NCBI GenBank assembly: GCA_946811185.2
Contig: OX328102.1
Coordinates: forward strand, 46,911,619-46,975,618
DNA: 64,000 nt
Direction of reading: 5' to 3'
From: Hippopus hippopus
Lineage: Eukaryota > Mollusca > Bivalvia > Cardiida > Cardiidae
The position numbers and the translations under genes were made by a program. Below, one piece after another: positions 1 through 10,961 of the stretch. The notes under the pieces were generated by a model. It made no database searches, was not told where the DNA came from, and saw nothing but the letters and a program-made list of their open reading frames with translations. Position 1 is the stretch's first letter. Each line of letters opens with the position of its first letter.

Positions 1-99
1 AATGCTATCAAAATGGGCATGAAACACACTCACACAATAAAGAGGATCTGAGAGTGCCCTAATGAAGGTACTTTAGAGTTCAAGCCTATGACTTGTTAA

Positions 100-290
100 A
101 CCGTAGTCAAACAACAATATTTTAGACTTGTCCAAGCATTTCCAGACAACACTTTAAATGTGGAGATCACATGATAGGATTTGTCTTTCAAACAATAGAA
201 ATTTTTATAGTTACTAGCATTTTCTCCTTTTCTTACATTGTTTTCAAAAGCTCTCTACATAAAAAAATTGGGATTGTTTGGTAATGGGTC
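100..290 (+). mobile_element. MITE-A copy (partial)
   Basis: The left arm (ATTTTAGACTTGTCC) and the right half of the hairpin (TAGCATTTTCTCCTTTTC) are present. The left half of the hairpin is gone, so this copy can no longer fold at its centre. Confidence 0.6.
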
Positions 291-380
291 AAAAATCCTA
301 GGAATAAGTACAGATAAATTATGGCAAAACTGCAGACAGTGAACCATATGATGGGTGGAGAAATTACTTGTCACAGATGA
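291..380 (+). repeat. ~90-bp flank duplicated at 1938-2030
   Basis: Sequence around CAGATAAATTATGGCAAAAC and GGGTGGAGAAATT recurs at 1938-2030. In both places it lies just right of a MITE-A right end, so MITE and flank appear to have been copied together. Confidence 0.6.
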
Positions 381-639
381 TTTTGAGGGTCATGAAAACA
401 TGGGATTGTCTTGTAGAAGATTAAAGATACACAAAATAAAAAATTCGAAGATGAAAACTGTTTACAATTTGGATTGCGATCCATGTCTGCACCGGGCCTG
501 TCAGTCAAGGTGGGGCAAAACAGAGACAAATATGATTAACCCTAAGAGTGCCGATTAAACCCATCACACATTTTCAGTTTAGAAAATAGACCTAATAAGT
601 GCAATTCGATATTTGACTTTTTTCAGTAGTGTTTTAGCA

Positions 640-735
640 AAGTGGACAGTGTAGATCAAGATCAGATAGCACATTTTGTGCGGTCTGATCTTGATATACA
701 CTGGTTGCAAAGGCAACTATAGTTGTGAAAGGAGC
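640..735 (+). repeat. MITE-B-type hairpin
   Basis: GTGTAGATCAAGATCAGA faces GTCTGATCTTGATATACA across a short loop. The TTGCAAAGGCAACTATAGTTG flank also occurs near the related hairpins at 47.4 and 55.3 kb. Confidence 0.6.
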
Positions 736-744
736 TTGACAGGT

Positions 745-872
745 TACCACTTTACCAAACAATCAAATAATTGAAACCATTTGCAGATGACAAAGATAGC
801 TCAAATGATGGAATTTATTTTAGAAAGGCTAGAAAACATTGTGAAAAAAGGAGAAAATGCTCAGGTTACCAG
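745..872 (+). mobile_element. MITE-A copy, right side lost
   Basis: The left arm and left hairpin half (GAAAAAAGGAGAAAATGCT) are followed by unrelated sequence after the apex TTACCAG. Confidence 0.6.
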
Positions 873-949
873 TCTTTAGCAAACAACAAATTAAAGCAAA
901 TTGATAACATTTGTAGAGGAGAAATTGAATATTTAGGAAATCTTTTTTC

Positions 950-1089
950 TATCGTGGTTTATCGTTCAATAAACCACGGTTGTGAGTTATGAGGCACAAT
1001 AAATAATCCATGAGGGCATTAGCCCGAGTGCTTTATTCAATTCGCCTCATAAGTCACAACGTGGTTTAATAGAACGATAAACCACGATA
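950..1089. mobile_element. 140-bp foldback element
   Basis: Arms of about 44 bp begin TATCGTGGTTTATCGTTC and end GAACGATAAACCACGATA, continuing inward through TTATGAGG/CCTCATAA. No second copy and no clear target duplication were seen. Confidence 0.6.
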
Positions 1090-1780
1090 TAAAGAAGATT
1101 ATTTCGATTCTAACATGACCAGCTCTTTATCAAAGGAAAACAAGTTCAAACTTAGTGTACCAGAGCGGATGCAGATAATATTCCCTTGAATAAACCATGG
1201 CTGTTCCAGTTACTAACCAAAACAAACCCCCACTTCCCGGTCAGTAAATACAAAAAGTATCAAAAGTTCAATAAAACCTTAGGCATCAAACATAACATTA
1301 AAAAAAAAACTACCATTTTACTGTAATATTTTCTCCCGTTCAAATAACAGAGAAGAATGAATGTATCGTCAAGTATTAGACTAGCAGTCGCTTCGAAAGC
1401 TCTGAATGTTACTCCACCCACTCCCAATCCAATAATTTCCTATGCAACACCGGCCAGTTTTGAACTAACGTTCACCATGAAAGATACCTGATTTATATAA
1501 TGTTTACCGGTAACATTTCAAATAGTTTCATCGTTGTCAATTTTTATCAAAACCAGTTAATTTTGGCTTCAGTTTTTCCTTCGTCCTTGGCCTAGTAGTG
1601 GAAAATGACGATTTGTTTACGTAAGGTGACATTCAGTGATAAAATATCGGAGGGCACAGACATGGAACAGCCACAGGCGACTAACTTTATACAGAATGAC
1701 GTCACTCTATATAGAATAATGTAGATTTTACCACGATTTCGTTGCACTGTATTATAGAGTTGAATTCATGTGTCATGTTA
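1090..1780. other. No gene recognised
   Basis: Apparently unique sequence, less AT-rich than its surroundings. All frames are broken by stops. A CRE-like octamer next to a TATA-like hexamer lies inside it. Confidence 0.4.
1697..1714 (+). promoter_or_regulatory. CRE plus TATA-like pair
   Basis: A perfect TGACGTCA is followed four bases later by TATATAG. No supported exon follows, so promoter function is only an inference. A similar pair occurs at 12792-12806. Confidence 0.2.
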
Positions 1781-1782
1781 GA

Positions 1783-1937
1783 ATGTTTAATTGACAATTT
1801 TTGTCTTTGATAGGGTAGAAAGCATTGTAGGAAAAGGAGAAAATGCTGGATACCAGCATTTTCTCCTTTTCCCACAGTGTTTTCATAAGGCCTCTTGCTC
1901 AGAGTTGTTTAATCCTGGGATTGTGTTACATAATTGG
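1783..1937 (+). mobile_element. MITE-A copy, left arm lost
   Basis: Begins in TTTGTCTTTGATAGGGTAG and retains the full hairpin, with the apex reading GGATACC. The right end is degraded. Confidence 0.7.
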
Positions 1938-2030
1938 TTAAACATTCAAGAAAAGTGTGCAGATAAATTATGATAAAAAACTGCAGACAAAACAAACCAT
2001 GTGCTGGGTGGAGAAATTGCTTTTCACAAA

Positions 2031-2284
2031 TGGCATGCAACACGCGAAAAGGGGCATTCGGACATTTGCTGAAAGTGTTGTCTCGGATCAGCCTGCGCAG
2101 TCAGCGCAGGCTAATCCGAGATGGCACTTTGCGACTACATTAGATTTTGTGCTAAAGTAGACATGCGCAAAACAGAAAATAACATAAAAACGGAAAGTGT
2201 CGTTTTGGATTAGCCTGCGCAGACTGATCCGAGACGACACTTTATGCAAATGTCCGAATGCCCCTTTTTGTGTGTTGCAGGCCA
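2031..2284 (+). mobile_element. MITE-C copy 1
   Basis: Outer inverted ends are TGGCATGCAACACGCGAAAA and CCCCTTTTTGTGTGTTGCAG. Each side should carry its own GC-rich hairpin; the left is intact, but in the right GCCTGCGCAG is followed directly by ACTGATCCGAG, so one stem half is deleted. Confidence 0.8.
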
Positions 2285-2350
2285 AATGATTTTGTTTTTA
2301 TGTCTTTATTTTAGAAAGAGTTCCTCAGACGATTAATTCTTTACCACACA

Positions 2351-2577
2351 GGGGTCCTGTGTGGCTCAGTGGTAAAGTGTAGGACCCCTAACCTTGAAGC
2401 CCCAGGTTAGAGCCTCACTGGAAGCATTAAGTTTTTCGTGAGAGCATCCTTTAGCGAGACACTTCAGAGCCCCAGTCTTGTAGCGGTGAAACCCTGGCCA
2501 TATGAATAATGTGAGCTGTCACTCTGATTTGACTGAAATAATGTTAAAATTAAGCCATGTAAAACACCAATCAATCT
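2351..2577 (+). mobile_element. tRNA-derived SINE (type 3)
   Basis: An A-box-like TGGCTCAGTGG at 2362 and a decayed B-box-like GGTTAGAGCCTC lie in a tRNA-like head. The body matches 61296-61440, including GACTGAAATAATGTT-like sequence, and ends in an AATCAATC tail. It is not a functional tRNA. Confidence 0.6.
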
Positions 2578-2735
2578 CTATCACACAACAAAATTTCAGA
2601 CTTGCCCAAATTGAAAGCAATTACAGACAATATATTAGTTTACAAGTAGCTCAAGTACTTCAGGTTATATTCAAAAAGGGTAGAAAACAACATTGGAAAA
2701 GGAGAAAATGCATAGACATTTGATTGTTTGGTTAG
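2578..2735 (+). mobile_element. MITE-A copy, right hairpin arm lost
   Basis: CACACAACAAAATTTCAGAC through AAAGGAGAAAATGC, then a jump to the right-end GATTGTTTGGTT. Confidence 0.6.
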
Positions 2736-3365
2736 AAGATAATAACTAAATCTTGCCTCATATTACTTCAAATTTGAATTTATGGTTTATTACAAGGTTT
2801 CCTTTCTGCACTTTGGGAAGAAATTATTGTCATTGAGGGAATAAATATATCACCACTGTTTTTAATCTATTTCCTTGAAAATAAAAGTTTTTATGTCTCT
2901 ACAATAGATGTTTGCTAGTATAATGAGGCAAGGAACAATTGGTTGTTACAAGCAATTTCTCATTTCCTGGTAACACTTTCCAGAATTCAAAATTAACTAG
3001 GGAAGTTATGATTCACCAAGGACATTTACAAGGATTGCATGTGTTGTGGAGCACTAACCAGTGATTTAACTAAATGTTTTCTGTCCTTACGTAGACATAT
3101 CTCATCTTTTAGCCACACTAAAAATTTGTCATCTGCAGGGGGGAGGGGGGCGGGAGGGTTTCCAGAAAATCGAATTTAATTCTACATACCTGCAAACAAT
3201 ATTACTAGAAAACCTACAAAAAGAAATAATTTAGAATCTACTGCTACATTCATTTTTGTCACAGTTTCAGGCAGACAGCAGTTACTTTGAAAATTCTAGG
3301 AAGGATCCTGATGCCCCACCCCCACCCTGCTGGATCCCCCAGTGGTATAAAATTCTGTTGTCTGG
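2736..3365. other. No gene recognised
   Basis: AT-rich sequence with a G-rich run near 3138-3160. No splice-flanked ORF or repeat could be supported. Confidence 0.4.
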
Positions 3366-3560
3366 TAAAGAGTTTGTTACCAAATGACAAAAATTGCAGA
3401 AGCCTGTAAACTGAAAACTTTAAAGACAAAAAAATCAAAATTGCCCTAATTATGGAATTGGTTGTAAAAAATCATGGGAGAAGATGACATCAGCTTTTTC
3501 TCCTTTTCCCAAAATGTTTTCAAAAGCATTTTCCTGATAGTTGCTAATACTTCAGATTCT
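3366..3560 (+). mobile_element. Degenerate MITE-A
   Basis: GTTACCAAATGACAAAAATT marks a left end, and CTTTTTCTCCTTTTCCCAAA with TTTTCAAAAGC the right half. The middle is rearranged. Confidence 0.4.
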
Positions 3561-3583
3561 ATGAAAGGTTAACTAAAAGCCTA

Positions 3584-4311
3584 CCGTATTTTCCGGACAA
3601 TAGGCCGCGGCCTATCTGTTAAAAAAAGTGGAAATTTTCATGGGTGCAGCCTATAAGACGAAGCGGCTTATATGTTGACTTTATTTTTCTAATCGATCTT
3701 TTTGTGTGGCCCATAAATTTGAAAATTAAGGAAAGCAGTCTACGATTACCCACGTGGACGCCATTTTGGTTCACACCCCAGTACCTTTGATTGGTAGAAA
3801 AATAAATCCGCTTGCAAACTTACGAAAGTGTTAAAAACTCCTGACCACCCTTGATTTTCACACCTTCTGATTGACAATGTTGGTTGGGACCAATCAGTGG
3901 TTAACTGCCAATGTAGTTAAAGGCTTTGTTTGGTGTGTACTGTCAATTAATCAATCGAAACGACAGTCTGACAATTTCTAATTTCCTTAAAACATTCAAC
4001 AAGGGATGAATGAATGATGTCGGTCTCAAGTCCTCTTAGTGATTTGATCTGAAAAAGGGGAAATTACTTCAATGGAATGAAAAAATGCAAAAATGCAAAA
4101 TACAACAGATTAATTTGTTTCATGTGTTTATTATAATACATATGCTGGTAAGTATACATGTCTACTAATGGATGACATTGTACACTAACCAAGCATGTCA
4201 GTTGTGGCCTATGTGCCGGAGTGGCCTATATGACATTTTTTACTTCTAAAATGGTTAAAATGAAAGGGTGCGGCCTATACAGTGCAGCGGCTTATTGTCT
4301 GGAAAATACGG
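3584..4311. mobile_element. 728-bp TIR element, TA target
   Basis: The ends are CCGTATTTTCCGGACAATAG and CTTATTGTCTGGAAAATACGG, each flanked by TA (3582-3583 and 4312-4313). GCGGCCTAT motifs repeat inside both ends. There is no coding capacity, so it is non-autonomous. TA duplication suggests a Tc1/mariner-type mechanism, but the superfamily is uncertain. Confidence 0.75.
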
Positions 4312-4639
4312 TACTGAGAAGAAGCGCAAAAACACAAAACAATAAACACGACAATTTTTTCAGTTGGCTTAAAAATCCTATGGTACAGGGCTATACTAAT
4401 TTTACTGCAATGGCTTTTATTTCTTGTTTGAAAAATGTTTATTCTAAGCCCTGGGAACTAAAAATCATACAGGTGTTAAAATTTCAAGTTTATGGTTCTC
4501 ACATGGAAAGGTAGGTGCTTTACGTCATACCTTTATCCTGCTATCTCTTTCCAGAAATTTGTGGCTGGAAATTGAACTAGTAAACATACTGGTTAAACTT
4601 GTATAATAAATATGAATTAAAGCTTAATTCATGAATACT

Positions 4640-4905
4640 ACATGAAAAACATTGTGGCAAAATGAAACTGCTTGTCAACAGCATTTCCTCTTTTTGCCAT
4701 TATCCCCCCTAACAAATGACAAATTTTTTAGAATTGTCCAAATTGAAAGTATTTAAAGACAACAAATTGAATGTGACTTGTATCATTTAATATGATTTTG
4801 GACTGGTACAAAACGGTGTAGGATGAGGAGAAAATGCAAGTTATCAGCACCTTTTCCCATAATGTTTCCAAAAGCCTCATGTTTCAAAAACACAGAATTG
4901 TTTGC
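4640..4905 (+). mobile_element. Two MITE-A remnants in tandem
   Basis: A hairpin fragment (4640-4700) is followed by a nearly full but diverged copy starting CTAACAAATGACAAATTTTT and ending near AATTGTTTGC. Confidence 0.55.
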
Positions 4906-4954
4906 TGCTAGATAAAATCAACCAACACAGAAGGTAACTTTGTTTATGTTTCAC

Positions 4955-5160
4955 TGTACAACAAAGTTTCAGATTATTTTCCTATTGAAATTATTTGCAG
5001 ATAACAAATTAAATGTGTCTTAAAAGGTAGAAAACATCTATGGAAAATGGAGAAAATGCTTGTTACCTTTGTTAGCAGTGTTTCATCCTTTCCCACAAGG
5101 TTTTCTAATGCCTTCTTCCTCAGTGTCTTTTAAAACTCATTATTGTTGGGAAAAGAGTTT
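4955..5160 (+). mobile_element. MITE-A copy, diverged
   Basis: The left arm, TTCCTCAGTGTC and GGGAAAAGAGTT right end are recognisable. The apex is expanded by about 15 bp (TTACCTTTGTTAGCAG). Confidence 0.55.
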
Positions 5161-5620
5161 TTCAAAGCAGAATAATCTAAGGCATGATGCTGACCAAATT
5201 TATCTGTATTGTTTAGACTGGTTATAAAATGTAAACAAGCCTGACAGTAACATGATGCTATTTTTCAGCTATGTATATTTTTTCAATTTTTTTCACACTT
5301 TGTAGGTGAACTTTGAGGAAATTAATCATGAAAATTCAATAAAGTTTTGAGAATTTAGATGGTTTAAAACAAGTATATAGATTGTGAAAAATAGGGGGGA
5401 AATCCTGAGCAATGTTTGTATTCTTTGTTATGATTGGACTTATTTCCACCAAGAGGTGACTTTGAATTTTCAAGCACTTTCTGCACTGAATATACTGTAT
5501 GGTTTTAGGTTTACGCTTCTTTGTCACATATTCTGGCCCGAAGAACAATGTCGAAATAGCAATATATGTTATTTGTTCATCATCCTTCATGCAATGTCTG
5601 TCATATTGGTGTGAACAATC
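5161..5620. other. No gene recognised
   Basis: Opposing ORFs of 76-84 codons overlap on the two strands at 5336-5614. Neither resembles a known protein nor has convincing splice sites. Confidence 0.4.
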
Positions 5621-5623
5621 ACC

Positions 5624-6960
5624 TTGTGTGCATTCTAGTGGTCACGTTATTAGTGCAATACTCATTTAAGTTGATCAGAAGGTTAGTTTTGATGAAATTA
5701 ATGGGTCATGTCAAGTAGATCAATCAGACAAGTCAGAAGAAAATCTTGTGTGCACTCTGGATGTCACATTTTCTGTCCATACTCATGGAAGGTAATCAGA
5801 ATGTTTGTCTTGATTATGCCCATTGGAAAATGGGTCATGTTTGGTTGAAATGTAGGTAACTGGGACAAATGTCAGACAGACCTTGTGCGCTCTAGAGAAA
5901 GAGTCACAATTTCAGTTCATACTCATGAAAGTTTACTAAAATGGTTGTTTTGATTGTATCTCCAACCAAATAAAAAATTGGTCACATGGGTCAAAAATTA
6001 GGCCATTGGGACAAATCTAAGAAAAACCTCTGTTTGTGCATTCTAGAGGTCATATTTTCGGTCCAGTACTCATGAAAGTAAGTCAGAATCTTTATCTTGA
6101 TGATGGCTCGGACAAGTTTGAAAAAAGGTCATGTCTGGTCAAAATTTAGTTGGTCACTGGGATAAACCTCAGAGAAACCTTATGTGCACTCCAGATGCCA
6201 TATTCTAAGTCCCATACTCATGAAATTGGGTCTGGATATTTATCTTGATGATTACCCTGATCTGTTAAAAATGGTTAACATCAGGAAAAAGTAAGTAACT
6301 AGAAATATCTTAGAAAAACCTAATATGCACTCTGGAGACCATATCTTCAGTCCAACACTCAGGAAGATGGTCAGAATGTTCGTCTTGATGATGTCGCAGA
6401 TAAGTTTGAAAATGGGTCACATCAGGTCAGAAATTTGGTCATTGGGACAGATCTTATAAAAATCTTGTGTGCACTCTACTTTGAGGCAGTTTTCTTGGTC
6501 TGATATGCAGGAGAGTAGATGAGAAAGTTTGTCTTCATGATACCTAGACGAGAACGAAAATTAGTCACATCAGGTCAAAATGTAGGTCAATGAGACAAAT
6601 CTTAGAAAATTCTTGTGTGCACCTTGGAGGTCACATCTTGAGTCCAGTTCTCTCATAAAAGTTGGTCAGAATGTTTTTCTTGGTGGTATATCTCAAAGGA
6701 GTTCAAAAAAAGGTAAAGTTTTGTCAAAAAATTGGTCACTGGGACAAATCTTTGAAAAAAAACTTGTGCACACTCAGAGGCCTCATTTTCTATCCAGTTC
6801 TCAATTGACCTCTGGTCAGAATGTTTGTTACGATAATATTTTAGACAAGTTTGAAAATGGGTCACATTGGATCAGAAAGTCGGTCACTGGGACAAATCTT
6901 AGAAAAACATTGTATGCTCTGACTGGAGCTTGCATCTTTGGTCAACTTTTCATGAAAGTT
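5624..6960 (+). repeat. ~145-bp tandem array, about 9 units
   Basis: Units restart at TGTGTGCACTCTGGAGGTCA-like sequence near 5624, 5747, 5884, 6030, 6180, 6323, 6467, 6613, 6763 and 6910. They share CTCATGAAAGTTGGTCAGAA and CACTGGGACAAATCTTAGAA. The same unit forms the core of the element at 39456, so this is probably an orphan core of a hairpin-headed element. Confidence 0.8.
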
Positions 6961-7260
6961 TGAGCTGCATTCATGTCAACTATTGTAACACCTACAATGA
7001 GAAAAAACTTCATCTCCATTATGTCACTGAATATATACTGTGTGTTATACATCATCACCACCAGGATCTCTTCAAATATATGAATCCCAGATCACTTTTC
7101 TCGGGTGAGGCTTTGGTACCAATGGTCCTCGTGTTGTAATTGAAACAGTCCATTTCATTAGTTCAGTGCTCTTGGGGTAAAACTAGTGACCTCATCTTGC
7201 AGAGTACCTCTCTGGCATTCTCACATAATGGAAACTCTTTTAGGATCCCAGCCCTTCATC

Positions 7261-7446
7261 AGAGCTCCAGATAGAGGGAGTGATTTCGATTTCAAAACTG
7301 AAAATATTATTTTCCACTAAAGCCTATGGTGTGGGTACTAATTAGAATCATCTCATCAAGTCAATTCTAATGAGTACCCACAACATAGGGTTTTGAAGAG
7401 AAATAATGACTTTAGAATACCATCACTCCCTCTTATGGGGAGCTCT
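7261..7446. mobile_element. 186-bp foldback MITE
   Basis: AGAGCTCCAGATAGAGGGAG faces CTCCCTCTTATGGGGAGCTC. The arms converge on GTGGGTACTAATTAGAAT and ATTCTAATGAGTACCCAC near the centre. No clear target duplication. Confidence 0.7.
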
Positions 7447-8010
7447 GCAGTTCATTTCTGATATTCCTAGATTCATTTCTTTCCTTCATGGCTGATATTT
7501 CCAGATTCATTTCTTGCCTTATCTGAAATAAAAAAAGATGCATCATTGTGTAAATCTAATAAACATTCTTCATATACCTGAGCTTACTTACACAAGAAAC
7601 AATAATTATCTGTGAATTGTTCCCCACCCAATGTCCTCATTCCACACGAGAACGCACTCAGACAATTTTGGAATATGATATCTTTGTTTCCCTGGGATTC
7701 CTGGTATTATGCTGTATATAATTAATTCTGTTGCAGTTGCCAAGTAAGAATATTCTTCCTCAAAACAGATTAGTGCTGTCTTTTTATTGAACATGTGAAA
7801 GTAGTTTGGGCATGTCTGATGGTGCTATTAAATTGAGATTAGATTCTTTTTGTCAAAATATAAATTTCTGTAAGCTTCAGGGGTACCTTTCTCTAAACTG
7901 CGTACGCCTGAACTCTGGGTAACTATGCAGTTTAGGAAAGAAAGTGTCAAGTCTGAAAATAAGTTTCAATGAACTGCATAACTTTATGATTTCAGTAAAT
8001 ATTTGCTTAT

Positions 8011-8218
8011 CTTTACCAGACAACAAAATTTTAGACTCGTCCAAATTGAAAGCATTTGCAGACAACTATTTAAATGGGGCTCAGATGATGGAATTTGTCT
8101 TTGATAGCGTAGAAAACATTGTGGGAAAAGGAGAAAGTGCTGGTTACCAGCATTTTCTCCTATTCCCACAATTTTTTCAAAAGGCTTCTTCCTCAGGGTC
8201 TTTAAAACTTGAGTGGTA
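8011..8218 (+). mobile_element. MITE-A, near full length
   Basis: TTTACCAGACAACAAAATTT through TTTAAAACTTGAGTGGTAA, with an intact hairpin at 8118-8172. Confidence 0.85.
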
Positions 8219-8379
8219 ATATGTTAACTTTACACTTCTTCATACCTTTTGGTATAGCAGGAATTGCATGTGTGTATATTGAATCAAAAAAAAAATTGCG
8301 TAAATCTATGCAGTTCAGTGACTTTGAGTTAACTTTGATTTGTAAAAACCACTGTAAAAATCACTACAGAAACCACTCT

Positions 8380-8450
8380 ACCCTTTACCAAACAATCCCA
8401 CATTTCCATGATCCTGAGGAAGATGTCTTTTGAAAACATTTCTGATCTTT
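8380..8450 (-). mobile_element. MITE-A right-end fragment
   Basis: CCCTTTACCAAACAATCCCA to TTTTGAAAACATTT, broken before the hairpin. Confidence 0.6.
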
Positions 8451-8478
8451 CATCTACAGTATCTGATCATTAATTAAT

Positions 8479-8560
8479 TTCTTTACCAGTTGACAAAAGT
8501 TTAGACATGTCTACATCCAAAGCATTTGCTGATGAAAAACTGAATGTGGCTAAACAAGAC
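8479..8560 (+). mobile_element. MITE-A left-arm fragment
   Basis: TTTACCAGTTGACAAAAGTT to GAATGTGGCTAAA only. Confidence 0.55.
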
Positions 8561-8682
8561 AAACATGACTGTGGCCAATGAAGAGGCACATTAGATTCAG
8601 AACATAACATTTCCTTTATGAAAGGAAAGCAAACTGAAAAAAAAGGAAAAGGTACACAAGACTAAGTCTACACCTCAATTAA

Positions 8683-8905
8683 CTCTTACCAAACGGCAAA
8701 ATGTTAGACTTGTCCAAATTGATAGCAATTGCAGACGACAAAATAAATGTCACTCAAAAACTCAAATGTGTTTTTAGAAGGGTAGAAAACAGTTTGGGAA
8801 AAGGAGAAAATGCTGGTTACCAGTATTTTTTCCTTTTTCTCAAAATGTTTTCTAAAGCCTATTTCCTTAGGGTCGTTAAAGTCGGAATTGTCCTGTCAAA
8901 GTAAA
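8683..8905 (+). mobile_element. MITE-A, near full length
   Basis: TTAA precedes CTCTTACCAAACGGCAAAAT. The right hairpin arm has drifted (CAGTATTTTTTCCTTTTTC). Confidence 0.8.
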
Positions 8906-9134
8906 GGAATAAATACAAATTTGGTTAGTGCAGGGAACCTTCTGCAGAACCCTTTTAGTACTCAGACCAACAAAATGCCAGTGCCTCATAAAATCGTGGG
9001 AGAATGAAATGAAAAACTTGTAATTTCAATAACTGATTCTAATTTTGAAACCATGATGCTAACCTTTAGCATTTAAAATGCAACATTATTCAGCCTGAAG
9101 ATATTGCAATTTCATGGTTGTTTTCAGATGACCT

Positions 9135-9279
9135 TTTACCATGCAAGGGACCGAGTTTTGATGAGCTTGAGAAAGAAAGCTTTTGAAAATGTTGAGTGAA
9201 TAGGAGAAAATGCAGCTTACCAGCATTTTCCCTTTTTCCAACAATGTTTTCTGCCCTTTCACAGATGATTTTCATCATT
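9135..9279 (-). mobile_element. MITE-A, left piece of a split copy
   Basis: Runs from CTTTTACCATGCAAGGG through a decayed hairpin to TTTTCATCATT, where a pearl-like element interrupts it. The remainder resumes at 10297 (GTTTAGTTTGTCGTCTGC). Confidence 0.75.
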
Positions 9280-9326
9280 ATGTCTCCCCCCCATCAGGGT
9301 CGGGAGACATATTGTTTTTCCCCGTG

Positions 9327-9373
9327 TATCTGTCTGTCTGTCTGTCTGTCCGTCCGTCCGTCCGTCCGTCCGT
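9327..9373 (+). repeat. (TCTG)n(TCCG)n microsatellite
   Basis: A run of TCTG units switches to TCCG units directly before the first tandem core. Confidence 0.9.
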
Positions 9374-10189
9374 CACAAATCGTGTCCACTCTATAACTCG
9401 AAAGCTTTTTAAGATATTTTGATAAAACTTCACACATTTGTCAAGCACCATGAGACGAAGTGTCATGCACAAGAACCATAACTCTGGCTTGTATATTTTT
9501 CGAGTTATTTCCCTTCGATTATTTTCCGTCGCAAATCGTGTCCGCTCTGTAACTCGAAAGCCTTTCAAGATATTTTGATAAAACTTTACACATTTGTAAA
9601 GCATCATGAGACAAAGTGTCATGCACAAGAATCATAACTCTGGCTTGTATATTTTTCGAGTTATTTCCCTTTGATTATTTTCCATCACAAATTGTGTCCG
9701 CTCTATAACTCAAAAGCCATTCAAGATATTTTGATAAAACTTCACACATTTGTAAAGCATCATGAGATGAAGTGTCATGCACAAGAACCATAACTCTGGC
9801 TTGTATATTTTTTGTGTTATTTCCCTTTATTTTCTATCACAAATCTTGTCCAATCTATAACTTGAAAGCCTTTTAAGATATTTTGATAAAACTTTACACA
9901 TTTGTAAAACATCATGAGATGAAGTGTCATGCACAAGAACCATAACTCTAGCTTGTATATTTTTCGAGTTATTCCCCTTTGATTATTTTCCATCACAAAT
10001 GTTGTCCGCTCTATAACTTGAAAGCCTTTTAAGATATTTTGATAAAACTTCACACATTTGTTAAGCAGCATGACACGAAGCGTCATGCACAAGAACCATA
10101 ACTCTTGCTTGTATATTTTTCAAGTTATTTCCCTTTGATTATTTTCTGTCACAAATCGTGTCTGCTCTATAACTCGAAAACCGTTAGAG
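9374..10189 (+). repeat. 156-bp tandem array, 5.3 units
   Basis: CACAAATCGTGTCC-like unit starts lie at 9374, 9530, 9686, 9838, 9994 and 10150, a spacing of 156 except one 152. Shared blocks include CATAACTCTGGCTTGTATAT and GATATTTTGATAAAACTTCA. Confidence 0.9.
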
Positions 10190-10296
10190 AAAAATTACCA
10201 TTATTTCAGTCAGAAATTGCCTTGGTCACCTTTTAATCCTTCTGACACCAAAAAGGGGGGAGACATCTTTTTTTTTTGTAGAAAAAAAAGTTCTAG

Positions 10297-10335
10297 TTTG
10301 TGCTACGTTTAGTTTGTCGTCTGCAAATGCTTATG
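10297..10335 (-). mobile_element. MITE-A, right piece of the split copy
   Basis: TTTGTGCTACGTTTAGTTTG then TCGTCTGCAAATGCTT continues the copy broken at 9279. Confidence 0.7.
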
Positions 10336-10339
10336 GTAG

Positions 10340-10480
10340 AAGATTTCAAGCACACAGGGAGAGAAGAATAAAAATGCTGTTTACGACAATCTTATCTTTT
10401 TCCAAGAATGTTTTACAGACAAATTTTATCATTTCAACTGCATTAATTTTGTCATCTTCAAATGCTCACAGTAGGGACAA
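10340..10480 (-). mobile_element. Degenerate MITE-A
   Basis: AAAATGCTGTTTACGAC, TTTTTCCAAGAATGTTTTAC and TTTTGTCATCTTCAAATGCT keep family order. Confidence 0.5.
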
Positions 10481-10504
10481 GTTGAACATTTCCTCATCTG
10501 GTTT

Positions 10505-10728
10505 AAATCCTTTCCCACAAAAATAAATTTCAGATTCTGCCGAATTTAAAACGTCTGCAGACAACAAATTCAAAGTTAATACAAATAAACTAAAGTTCTT
10601 TGAAAGGATAGAAAAACATTGTGGGAAAAGGAGAAAATGCTGGTTACCAGCATTTTCTCCTTTTCCCACAATGTTTTCCAAAGGCTTTTTACTTTTGGTC
10701 GTTAAAATTAGGGATTGTTTGGTAGAGG
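10505..10728 (+). mobile_element. MITE-A, full length
   Basis: The hairpin at 10617-10677 is perfect over more than 25 bp per arm. The right end GGGATTGTTTGGTAGAGGG is intact. Confidence 0.85.
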
Positions 10729-10961
10729 GATAAAAGTTTCAGTCAGCCAACATTTACTGACAACTTCCTGCTTTTTATCATATCTAAGATTGTTACCAAT
10801 TACGCCTCCTCGCTTATGTATGAAAGAATTCACAATCACAGATGTGCATGCAAGTGTGACGTTGTGGAATTTATTGCGCATTATTGTAACTTCCAGATCG
10901 TGTGCTTGTTGTCAAGTGAGAATAAACATGGAATTGATCAAATACGTTCTGCTAGCTCTAA

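Larger units (their letters stand above)
9280..10296 (+). mobile_element. Pearl/HINE-like element, ATGTCTCCC head
   Basis: A 5' hairpin (ATGTCTCCC with GGGAGACAT), a (TCTG)n(TCCG)n tract, five 156-bp tandem cores, then GGGGGGAGACATC complementary to the 5' end and a terminal TTCTAG. It sits between T and T inside a MITE-A copy. There is no coding capacity. The architecture matches non-autonomous Helentron-type elements such as bivalve pearl elements and fly DINE-1; the assignment is inference. Confidence 0.75.

Noticed and set aside
4364..4510. Exon-like segment: TTTTTTCAG acceptor, 48 open codons, AAG|GTAGGT donor
   Set aside because: No recognisable domain and no in-phase neighbour; such segments are expected by chance in AT-rich DNA.
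7444..7522. Minus-strand segment after TATTTCAG reading IRQEMNLEISAMKERNESRN, considered as exon 4 of the THAP gene
   Set aside because: The phase does not fit exon 3: joining AG to it gives Arg then TAA, and its stop lies in the foldback element at 7261-7446.
9278..10092. Long minus-strand ORFs reading MCMTL...KFYQN repeatedly
   Set aside because: They arise because the 156-bp tandem unit is a multiple of three; the 152-bp unit breaks the frame. No start, splice or domain evidence.
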